This document shows positions 1 through 5,590 of a stretch of DNA of 5,590 nucleotides, piece by piece. Location of the stretch: assembly GCA_017302195.1 (NCBI GenBank), contig JAFLEG010000346.1:1-5590 (forward strand), in the 5' to 3' direction. This stretch comes from Verrucomicrobiota bacterium. GTDB lineage: Bacteria; Verrucomicrobiota; Verrucomicrobiia; Limisphaerales; UBA9464. The position numbers were made by a program, and so were the translations under genes. Position 1 is the stretch's first letter, and each line of letters begins with the position of its first letter. Under the pieces are notes generated by a model. That model was not told where the DNA came from. It did not search any database and saw only the letters and a program-made list of their open reading frames with translations.

Positions 1-1
1 T

Positions 2-1225
2 GGATTTGCCGGACGTCGTCCGGGCCGCGATCTGCTCGCGGCTCCGGCGGTCTGGAGCCGAAAGACACAACTGAAAGAGAGAATAGCCATGATACTCGAT
101 TCGAAACGGAACGCCTCCCCGCGGATTGCCCGGGCGGTGGCCGGATTGCTGATGATGGGCACCGCCGGCCTGACCGGACTCGTGTTGCAGGCAGGTCCTC
201 AACTGGCCCTGCTCACGCCGCCATCCGCCGACGGCGAGGTGCCGCCCGCGCCCCCCGTGCTGGCCGCGGTCTCCGCCGACCTGGCCGCGATCACTCCGCC
301 GTCGCCGGTGGTGCTGGCCGTGGCCGTGGAGGAGGGGGTGACGGAGCCGAAGATCAAGATTGACCTCACCGAGAACCCGCCCGAACCCCCGGAGACTCCC
401 GAGGCTCCGGAACCCCCGGTTCCTCCGGCCGCCCTCGCGCTTCCGGCGCCGACGCCCATGCCGGCACCACGGCCGCTGCGTGCGACGTCCGCCGTCAGCC
501 TGCATGTGGACCGGACCGCCGACGTGCATGTGGAGTTGTCGGACAAGGAGAAGGACAAGGCGAAGAACAAACAGAAGGACAAGGACAAGGCCCGCACCCT
601 CCGTGCCGACGGAAAGGACCGCGGATCCCTGGAGGAACGGCTCGACCGGCTGGAACGGATGATGGAGAAGCTGATGTCCAAGGAGGGCGCCGAATGGAAG
701 GCCCATGTCTGGGCTCCGGGCACCACCGAGTTCCACTGGGGCACCGATCCGTCGGCCATGGCCCGGGTGACCGAGGCGGCGCGGAAGGCGGCCAAGGACG
801 CCAAGGCCCACATGCCCGATGCCGACATGATGGCGCGCATCCAGAGGGACGTTGAGAACGCCACCCGGGAAGGCGAACGCGCTGCCCGGGAAGCCGTGCG
901 GGAAGCGCAGCGGGCGATCCGGGAACAGCAGCAGGCGATGGATCAATCCAAGGAACGCGTCGCCAGGGCCGGCAAGGATGCCCGGGCACAACTGGAGCGC
1001 CAGCGGAAGGATTTGGAGACGCAGCAGAAGAACCTGGAGCGCGAGATGGAGTCCCTGGAGCGCCGTCTGGACAAGCTCGAGGAGGAAAGCGAGCGGCTGG
1101 AGGAGTTGGAGGAATCCCGGGAGGAGGAGGCGGGCCGGCAGGAGAAGAAGGCCAAGGCCGGCGCGTCCGCCGACGCCAAGTCTGCCGGGAAGACGCCCTC
1201 CGCTGACAATCCGGCCAAGCCCTGA
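2..1225 (+). CDS. Membrane-anchored proline-rich/coiled-coil protein, probable C-terminal part of an M56 (BlaR1/MecR1-type) peptidase; 5' end outside window
   Basis: The frame is open from base 2 through the ATG at 89 to the stop at 1223-1225. Counting from that ATG (378 residues): basic n-region, one hydrophobic helix at about 14-37, a proline-rich tract at about 43-131, a Lys/Asp-rich stretch at 152-168, a short heptad segment at 180-197 (LEERLDRLERMMEKL), a linker with VWAPGTTEFHWG, and a long charged coiled coil at about 225-355 with a low-complexity tail. Just before the helix the frame reads WSRKTQLKERIAMILD. A basic L-K-x-R-I-x-x-I-L motif followed by a last helix is, as I recall, typical of the end of M56 peptidase domains, which in BlaR1/MecR1 sense an external signal and cleave a repressor. 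The helix would then be the last of the M56 set and the proline/coiled-coil part periplasmic. The catalytic HExxH would lie upstream of the window, so it cannot be seen. Alternative: an independent gene starting at ATG 89, with GAGAGA at 77-82 as a weak ribosome site and the first helix as signal anchor. Coding is sure; the M56 assignment is moderate. Confidence 0.62.
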   Translation, partial: GFAGRRPGRDLLAAPAVWSRKTQLKERIAMILDSKRNASPRIARAVAGLLMMGTAGLTGLVLQAGPQLALLTPPSADGEVPPAPPVLAAVSADLAAITPPSPVVLAVAVEEGVTEPKIKIDLTENPPEPPETPEAPEPPVPPAALALPAPTPMPAPRPLRATSAVSLHVDRTADVHVELSDKEKDKAKNKQKDKDKARTLRADGKDRGSLEERLDRLERMMEKLMSKEGAEWKAHVWAPGTTEFHWGTDPSAMARVTEAARKAAKDAKAHMPDADMMARIQRDVENATREGERAAREAVREAQRAIREQQQAMDQSKERVARAGKDARAQLERQRKDLETQQKNLEREMESLERRLDKLEEESERLEELEESREEEAGRQEKKAKAGASADAKSAGKTPSADNPAKP

Positions 1226-1229
1226 ACCC

Positions 1230-1285
1230 CGGACCGATCGGCGGGCGCAGGTCCGCCGGACATTTCATCAACAGCCGGGCGGACC
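1230..1285 (+). promoter_or_regulatory. Two mutually exclusive hairpins in the gap before the 1306 gene
   Basis: The 80-base gap after the stop at 1225 contains CGGACC (1230-1235), GGTCCGCC (1250-1257) and GGCGGACC (1278-1285). The middle element is the exact reverse complement of part of the first (6 bp, 14-base loop) and of the whole third (8 bp, 20-base loop), so only one hairpin can form at a time. The second ends 20 bases before the ATG at 1306. No run of T follows either stem, so a classical intrinsic terminator is not supported. They could be transcript-end structures or affect translation of the next gene, or simply reflect GC-rich sequence. The arms were checked base by base; the function is a guess. 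Confidence 0.3.
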
Positions 1286-1305
1286 CGGCCCCCTCCCTCC
1301 CGACC

Positions 1306-2445
1306 ATGAAACTCACGCCCGCCGGAGATGCGGCGATCACGCCGCCGGTCCATCTGGAGTTCATCCAGAACCAGGTTGGCCAGCCCGAGGCGGCCAGCCT
1401 TGAGGACATCGAGGCCTACCATCGCGCGCTGTTCCTGCACCAGCACGCCCGGGAGTTTGAGTTCTGCGCCCAGGAGGAGCAGGTCCATCAGGAGCGACTC
1501 CTGCACCTCGAATCACGGCTCGCCGCCGCCCAGGCCCGCGTCTCGGCCATGGATTCGCTCCTCCCAGTGAGCGTCGGCGGCGAGCCGGATGTCCGGCCCA
1601 CGGCCCCGTGGAACGGATGGGACCGCACCATGTTCGCCGCCGGCGCCCTGGGCATCGTGGTGCTCCTGGTGTTTGGCGTGATGAACATTTCCTTCAACCT
1701 GCTGGAGTCCGGCCTGGTGACCTTCACGGAGAATCCGGTGCGGGCCTACTTCTGGGCCGCCCTCCTGCCCGTTGGCGCGCTGGCGGTGAAGGTGGGCTGG
1801 GATCTCATCCCGGGCCGCACCGTGCGGGCCGCCTACCTGTGGATCTGCCTCGGCCTCGGACTGGCAGGCGTGCTGGCCTGGATGGCCGCCTATGCCGCCA
1901 TCTATCCGAGGCTGTCCCAATCCGCCGTGGATCAACTGGAGTCCGTCAGCGTGTTCGACGCCGGCAATCGCGGTCCGGCCCTCGCGGCCGGGGGCGCGAC
2001 CTGGCTCGACATGGTGACCGTGGTGTCTCAGGGCGCCGCCGAGGTGTTCCTCTCTGCGGTGCTGGGCATGTACATGACCACGCTGTACCTGCGGCACCGT
2101 CCGGTGCGGCTGGCCGGCAACCCGCAATTCCTGCAATGGGACGAGGAGCGCCGCACCCTCGAGCAGGGCGTGGCTGCGGAACGCCGTGCGCTGGCCGACG
2201 CCCGGGGGGCACGGACGCGGCTGGAGAACCAGTTGGCGGCCCTGCTGCTGTATGCCCGGTCCCTGTTCCTCCGCGAGGCCCGGGACAGCCACGACCGGGC
2301 CCGGGAAGAGCGGCGTCTGCTGGACGGCATCGCCAGCCAGTTGCGGCGTCAACTGGAGGGGGTGGAACAGAACCGCGTGGACGGCCGGGAGCCGGGCCTG
2401 CCGCGCCGTGGAAGCGATCCGGTTCTTGGAAACGGAACCCCATGA
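1306..2445 (+). CDS. Four-helix membrane protein with flanking coiled coils, family not recognised
   Basis: The product has 379 residues. There is no signal peptide; an N-terminal soluble part contains a charged helical, probably coiled-coil segment (about 30-83, with EEQVHQERLLHLESRLAAAQ). Hydrophobic helices follow at about 108-133, 147-165, 175-200 and 235-262. The loop after helix 3 (about 201-234) is the longest and probably faces the periplasm if both ends are cytoplasmic. From about 275 to 355 a second charged helical segment (RRTLEQGVAAERRALADARG and beyond) predicts another coiled coil, ending in a short Gly/Pro-rich tail. This suggests a membrane scaffold with two cytoplasmic coiled-coil arms, perhaps oligomeric. 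No catalytic motif is visible and I do not recognise the family. The start at 1306 is the first in-frame ATG after the gap; no good Shine-Dalgarno sequence precedes it (CTCCCTCCCGACC). The stop overlaps the ATG of the next gene, so the two are probably translated together. Confidence 0.85.
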   Translation: MKLTPAGDAAITPPVHLEFIQNQVGQPEAASLEDIEAYHRALFLHQHAREFEFCAQEEQVHQERLLHLESRLAAAQARVSAMDSLLPVSVGGEPDVRPTAPWNGWDRTMFAAGALGIVVLLVFGVMNISFNLLESGLVTFTENPVRAYFWAALLPVGALAVKVGWDLIPGRTVRAAYLWICLGLGLAGVLAWMAAYAAIYPRLSQSAVDQLESVSVFDAGNRGPALAAGGATWLDMVTVVSQGAAEVFLSAVLGMYMTTLYLRHRPVRLAGNPQFLQWDEERRTLEQGVAAERRALADARGARTRLENQLAALLLYARSLFLREARDSHDRAREERRLLDGIASQLRRQLEGVEQNRVDGREPGLPRRGSDPVLGNGTP

Positions 2446-3794
2446 AGTCCCCCTTCACCCCTCTGCGACTGCTGGGCCTGGCCTGCCTCCTGGGCATCAC
2501 CCGACTGATGGCAATCGGGGATCCCGAGGCCACGCCGGCGCCGGCCGGCCGCTGGATCGTCGGCATCTCGCCCTTCCTGGAACACGAGTCCAAGGACGCC
2601 GTGTACCGGGCGCTGGGCCGATTCGTCCTCGAAGGCCTGCCCACGGGATCGAGCCTCGCCGTGTACGACGCCTTCCATCTGAAGACGGTGGCCTCGATCT
2701 CCATTCCGGAGGCCAAGGCCTTCCGCAGCAGCCGCACCCGGGCCAATCAGTTTGGCGGCGAGCTCAACCGGCTGCGCCAGTTCCTGGCGTCGAGCCCCGG
2801 ACCGGACGCCGCTGCGGGTCCGACCCTGACCAATGCGGTCCGGCTGCCGCAGTTCCTGGACTTCCTCTACGAAAACGCCGCGGGCTCGGGAACGGCTGCC
2901 GATCCGTCGGTGCTGCTGGTGCTGGGCAGCCCGATGTATGTAGATCCCAAGGAGCCGGACTGCTCGATGCGGGACGGGTACTTCCCTTCCGACGGGCATC
3001 TGCTGGCCGGACGCGACCGCACCGTCTTCGGTAAGGGCAGCCGGGACACCGGAATCTCCAACGCGGTGGTGCATCTCGGCTACTTCGGCGATCCGTGGAT
3101 CTCCGATGTGCACCGGGAGCGGGTGCAGCGCTTCTGGAACCTGTATGCGACCCGGCGCGGACTCCGTCCCGGGAGCTTCAGCGCCGATCTCCCGACCGTG
3201 CTGGCAGCCGTGACGCGGGGCATCGGACCTGGTGAGGCCGGGACCCCGGCATTCCGGGGTGAGGGCCTCGATTCCAAGGTCGAAATGGTCCGCATCACCC
3301 GCGACGCCGGAGTGTCGGACTGGATCACCCGTGAACTGCTCTCCGGCAACCGCCCCCCGCCGCCCCGCATCCGGAAGGGGCCGATGAAGATCGGCATCCG
3401 CTGGCGGGGCGACCTGGACCTGGACCTGTATGCGCGTCCGAAGGACGGGTCCCAGACCCTGTACTTCGAGCATGCGCGCAGCCCCGAGGGCTACTACTTC
3501 AAGGACCACCGGTCCTCGCCCGACCGCGAGTACGAGTTCATCGAATTCGAGTCCCCGGTGGACGTGGACCGCGTCCAGGCGCGGATCAATCACTTTGCCG
3601 GGAATGCCCCGGGCGGTCCCGGCGGCGAGGTCCGGATCGAGTTCGACGGACGCATCTATTCCGGCGCCTTCGAGCTGGCCTCGCGCCGCGGCAATGAAGG
3701 TCGGGAGGGGCGCGGTCAGGGACCCTATTGGACCGAGATTGACGTCCCGGCGATTCTGGGCCTCCGCGGCGACGCCTCGCGGGACTCGCGTTGA
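2442..3794 (+). CDS. Predicted secreted protein with possible degenerate VWA-like domain and C-terminal DLDLDLY beta domain
   Basis: The product has 450 residues. The start is set by the ATGA overlap with the upstream stop (2442-2445); the same frame is open further upstream, but that is a shadow of the 1306 gene. A signal peptide is likely: MKSP, a basic residue, a hydrophobic core (LLGLACLLGI, 10-19) and a probable cut near MAIG/DPEA (26-27). Residues 37-90 alternate strand and helix (RWIVGIS, DAVYRALGRFVLEGL, SSLAVYDAF), and a later strand reads PSVLLVLGSPMYV (155-167). This order resembles a von Willebrand A fold, but the metal-binding DxSxS is absent (GISPF instead), so any VWA domain is degenerate. 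Residues 315-412 begin with MKIGIRWRGDLDLDLYARP and continue with YFEHARSPEGYYF and VRIEFDGRIYSGAF. This looks like the beta-sandwich domains with a W-x(n)-DLDLxV/Y signature found in exported or stress-related bacterial proteins; the acidic cluster could bind calcium. A proline run (PPPPR, 305-309) links the two parts. Coupling to the membrane protein suggests a partnership at the envelope. Coding is sure; the domain calls are tentative. Confidence 0.85.
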   Translation: MKSPFTPLRLLGLACLLGITRLMAIGDPEATPAPAGRWIVGISPFLEHESKDAVYRALGRFVLEGLPTGSSLAVYDAFHLKTVASISIPEAKAFRSSRTRANQFGGELNRLRQFLASSPGPDAAAGPTLTNAVRLPQFLDFLYENAAGSGTAADPSVLLVLGSPMYVDPKEPDCSMRDGYFPSDGHLLAGRDRTVFGKGSRDTGISNAVVHLGYFGDPWISDVHRERVQRFWNLYATRRGLRPGSFSADLPTVLAAVTRGIGPGEAGTPAFRGEGLDSKVEMVRITRDAGVSDWITRELLSGNRPPPPRIRKGPMKIGIRWRGDLDLDLYARPKDGSQTLYFEHARSPEGYYFKDHRSSPDREYEFIEFESPVDVDRVQARINHFAGNAPGGPGGEVRIEFDGRIYSGAFELASRRGNEGREGRGQGPYWTEIDVPAILGLRGDASRDSR

Positions 3795-3820
3795 GCGAAG
3801 GGGACGGCACATTTGGGACT

Positions 3821-3838
3821 GCGGTGGCTTGCCACCGC
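3821..3838. repeat. Perfect 8-bp stem hairpin after the 2442-3794 gene
   Basis: GCGGTGGC (3821-3828) and GCCACCGC (3831-3838) form a perfect stem with a two-base centre TT, starting 26 bases after the upstream stop. Only TTT follows (3839-3841), so it is at best a weak intrinsic terminator. It is more likely the left unit of the surrounding repeat, which may also stabilise or end the upstream transcript. Confidence 0.6.
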
Positions 3839-3910
3839 TTTGGCGTGGGACGCGAACGGCGCGCGGGGACGGGAATGAATGCCCGGCTCGAGGCCGGCGC
3901 GCCGCTGCAA

Positions 3911-3938
3911 AGCGGCGTCTGCGCTTCGCTCCGCCGCT
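3911..3938. repeat. Interrupted hairpin, right unit of the intergenic repeat
   Basis: AGCGGCG (3911-3917) pairs with CGCCGCT (3932-3938). Inside, GCG (3921-3923) pairs with CGC (3927-3929) around CTT, leaving a small internal bulge. Read on the minus strand it begins near CTTGGAGTGCG and ends CGCCGCTTTGCAGC, mirroring the left unit at 3812-3841. The stem sequence differs from the left unit although the edges are alike, as expected when repeat copies keep their pairing through compensating changes. Confidence 0.5.
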
Positions 3939-4029
3939 CGCACTCCAAGGGTCCCCGGAGAGTTGACCTTCAGGGGGACGCTCATAACGTGACGGTGTCC
4001 GGTGCCGAGAGCGCCCCGGGCTCCTTTTC

Positions 4030-5590
4030 ATGCGTCCCTTCTCAAGTTCATTTCTCCATGGGTGGAAGGTATTCCGCCTGGGCCTGATGGCGGTGTCCGG
4101 AACGCTGGCGGCTTCGGACGCCGGCCAGGGCGTGCTGCAATCCATCACCCGCGGCGGGGCGACGGACGTGTCGGTGGTCCCCAATGTCTGGTTGTACGTC
4201 GCCGAGGGCCAGCCACCGACGCCCTTCGTGGCTCCCGGCCCGTTCACGGCGCGCTGGGAAGGCGCCATCACCGCCGACCTGCGCGCCGAATACGGATTTG
4301 CCGCCGCATTCTCCGGGGCGATGAAGCTGACGGTCAACGGCACGCTGGCGCTGGAGGCCTCGGGGGAAACCAACCAAATTGTTGCTGGACGCAACGTGCG
4401 CCTGAACAAGGGCCCCAATCCGTTCGTGGTGGAGTACACGGCGCCGGCCCGGGGAGACGCCATGATGCGGCTGTACTGGACCAATTCGGAAACGCCGCTG
4501 AATCCGATCCCGCTCGCCGCGCTCACCCCGGCAACCAACGCCGCGCTGGCCGCGGCCACCGCGGTGCGGGAGGGCCGAGACCTGGTCTATGACTCCCGCT
4601 GCGTCCGCTGCCATGCGGCCCCAAAGGACATGGCCGCGCCGGAGTTGTCCCTGGATGCCCCGTCCTTCAACGGCATCGGGAGCCGGCGGCAGGCGGCGTG
4701 GATGGCCCGGTGGATTGCCGACCCCGCCGCCCTGCGTCCAGGAACGCCCATGCCGAAGGTGTTCCATGGCCCGGACGCCGAAGTCCAGTCCAAGGCCGTT
4801 GCCGCCTTCCTCGGCTCCCTCCAGGGTGCGGCACCGCCCGCCGCCGCCGCGGGCGACGCCGAAACGGGCAAGGCCCTCTTTGAGAAGCTGCACTGCGTGG
4901 CCTGCCATGTGTCTCCCGAGGGCGGGGAGACGCATCCGGGTCAGATCTCCCAGAAACAGGTGCGCGCCAAGTTCACCCCAGGCGCCCTGGCCGCCTTCCT
5001 GCAGAAGCCGGAGGAGCACTTCGCCTGGATCCGCATGCCCAACTTCAAGCTGAGTGCCGCGGAGGCCGGGGATCTGGCGGCCTATCTGGAGTCCGTCGCC
5101 GATCCCGCGGACGCCCCGGCGGCGGCCGCTGATGAAGCGCTGGTCTCCAGGGGACGTGCCCTGGTGGCCACCTCGGGCTGCCTCAACTGTCATGCGCTGG
5201 ACGGCGTGAAGAATGAGTTTCAGGCGAAGGCGATGGCGGACCTGGCGGCGGATCGCTGGTCCACCGGTTGCCTCGCGGATGCACCGGCTGAGGGATCCAA
5301 AGCGCCGGTGTATGCCTTCACAGGCGAGCAACGCTCCGCGCTCCGCGCCTGGGCGTCCACGGACCGCGCCTCGCTGGGACGGAGCACGGACGCCGACTTT
5401 CTGGAGCGCCAGTCCCGCCATCTTCAGTGCGCGGAATGCCACAACAAGATCGAGGGGGTGCCGCACTGGGAGCTGATGCGCGGCAAGCTCAAGCCCGAGT
5501 GGGCCGCGACGTTCATCGGCGGCGGGGAGACGTGGAAGCCGCGTCCGTGGCTGGACGCCCGGATGCCGGCATTTCCCGCCTACGCGACGG
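4030..5590 (+). CDS. Exported multiheme cytochrome c with N-terminal PA14-like domain, 3' end outside window
   Basis: The frame runs from ATG 4030 to the right edge (520 residues, no stop). It is closed upstream by TAA at 3985-3987, and 4030 is the first ATG. It gives a signal peptide with basic residues (GWKVFR), a core LGLMAVSGTLAA and a cut near residue 28. The next in-frame ATG (4087) would lose the basic part. No Shine-Dalgarno is visible. Residues about 45-160 resemble a PA14 domain (FTARWEGAI, YGFAAAFSGAMKLTVNG, RLNKGPNPFVVEY, RLYW), usually a carbohydrate or ligand-binding beta fold. Covalent haem sites follow: CVRCH (191-195), CVACH (289-293), CLNCH (384-388) and CAECH (467-471). Likely distal Met ligands are M241 (GTPMPK), M336 (WIRMPNF) and M512 (DARMPAF); the third module has none at the matching place. 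The protein should carry electrons in the periplasm or at the outer surface; the partner is unknown. Ala-rich linkers (268-277, 358-370) separate modules 1/2 and 2/3. More haem modules may lie beyond the window. Confidence 0.93.
   Translation, partial: MRPFSSSFLHGWKVFRLGLMAVSGTLAASDAGQGVLQSITRGGATDVSVVPNVWLYVAEGQPPTPFVAPGPFTARWEGAITADLRAEYGFAAAFSGAMKLTVNGTLALEASGETNQIVAGRNVRLNKGPNPFVVEYTAPARGDAMMRLYWTNSETPLNPIPLAALTPATNAALAAATAVREGRDLVYDSRCVRCHAAPKDMAAPELSLDAPSFNGIGSRRQAAWMARWIADPAALRPGTPMPKVFHGPDAEVQSKAVAAFLGSLQGAAPPAAAAGDAETGKALFEKLHCVACHVSPEGGETHPGQISQKQVRAKFTPGALAAFLQKPEEHFAWIRMPNFKLSAAEAGDLAAYLESVADPADAPAAAADEALVSRGRALVATSGCLNCHALDGVKNEFQAKAMADLAADRWSTGCLADAPAEGSKAPVYAFTGEQRSALRAWASTDRASLGRSTDADFLERQSRHLQCAECHNKIEGVPHWELMRGKLKPEWAATFIGGGETWKPRPWLDARMPAFPAYAT

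Larger units (their letters stand above)
3812..3950. repeat. Nested palindromic intergenic repeat (REP-like) with opposing ends
   Basis: This block fills most of the 235-base gap between the stop at 3794 and the ATG at 4030. It holds three hairpins: 3821-3838, 3883-3897 (CCGGC-TCGAG-GCCGG) and 3911-3938. In addition GGCGCGC (3858-3864) can pair with GCGCGCC (3897-3903). The two ends are similar in opposite orientation: the left end reads TTTGGGACTGCGG, and the right end on the minus strand reads CTTGGAGTGCGAGCGG; both hairpins have CCGCTTTG on their inner side when read inwards. That is the pattern of a pair of inverted REP-type units. From memory, GCGGTGGCTTGCCACCGC-like units are scattered between genes in some Verrucomicrobiota, but copy number cannot be judged from one window. 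No transposase is present. It may also act as a transcript-end structure for the gene before it. Confidence 0.55.

Noticed and set aside
1608..2441. Upstream extension of the frame of the 2442 gene
   Set aside because: It overlaps the membrane protein gene in another phase, its translation is Arg/Gly/Pro-rich with no helices, and the ATG at 2442 gives a good signal peptide with an ATGA overlap.
3839..3841. Intrinsic terminator formed by the 3821-3838 hairpin
   Set aside because: Only three T follow the stem; it is better explained as part of the repeat, though it may still affect the transcript end.
3725..3985. 86-codon minus-strand frame over the repeat
   Set aside because: It is made largely of repeat sequence; such frames are commonly annotated as false hypothetical proteins.
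3963..3988. Possible promoter for the cytochrome gene: TTGACC (3963-3968) and CATAAC (3983-3988)
   Set aside because: The spacer is only 14 bases rather than about 17 and the second hexamer is a partial match, so I do not list it as a feature.
3791..4087. 98-codon + strand frame starting with TTG at 3791
   Set aside because: It crosses the whole palindromic repeat and runs into the cytochrome signal-peptide region in another phase; the translation has no recognisable feature.
2349..4559. Very long open frame (736 codons) on the minus strand across the 2442 gene, the gap and the start of the cytochrome gene
   Set aside because: It runs opposite to well supported genes with signal peptides and haem motifs, crosses the palindromic repeat, and its translation is rich in Arg, Gly and Pro with no recognisable domain. 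Long antisense frames are expected in GC-rich DNA.
4048..5466. 472-codon minus-strand frame opposite the cytochrome gene
   Set aside because: Low-complexity translation opposite a clear CxxCH-bearing gene; a GC-rich shadow.

Overview
The window is GC-rich and gene-dense, with all convincing genes on the + strand. The best clue to the organism is the last gene: a secreted multiheme cytochrome c with an N-terminal PA14-like domain, an architecture I associate with the Planctomycetes-Verrucomicrobia-Chlamydiae group. Poorly visible Shine-Dalgarno sites and a GC-rich palindromic repeat around 3812-3950 also fit a Verrucomicrobiota bacterium. This assignment is inference from protein style, not from a marker gene.

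Layout. (1) 2-1225: the 3' part of a gene whose reading frame is open to the left edge. The product has one membrane helix, a long proline-rich stretch, a Lys/Asp-rich stretch and a long coiled coil. The residues just before the helix (LKERIAMIL) look like the end of an M56 (BlaR1/MecR1-type) peptidase domain, so this is probably the last helix and periplasmic part of such a sensor-protease. An independent small gene starting at the ATG at 89 remains possible. (2) 1226-1305: a short gap with two mutually exclusive hairpins. (3) 1306-2445: an unrecognised protein with four predicted membrane helices between two coiled coils. (4) 2442-3794: a predicted secreted protein with a possible degenerate von Willebrand A-like fold and a C-terminal beta domain carrying a DLDLDLY motif. 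Its start overlaps the previous stop (ATGA), so the two are probably translationally coupled. (5) 3795-4029: a non-coding spacer of 235 bases, mostly a nest of palindromes that looks like a dispersed repeat. (6) 4030 to the right edge: the PA14/multiheme cytochrome c gene, cut by the window end, with four CxxCH motifs so far.

How they may work together. Genes 1-3 run in one direction with small or no gaps and all encode membrane or exported proteins with coiled coils or possible interaction domains. They could form an envelope-sensing unit, but nothing in the sequence fixes a function. The cytochrome gene is set apart by the repeat region and is probably a separate electron-transfer transcription unit. 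I see no tRNA, rRNA, CRISPR array, transposase or phage gene. The most notable points are the uncharacterised coupled gene pair 1306-3794, the palindromic repeat, and a third cytochrome module that seems to lack its distal methionine.
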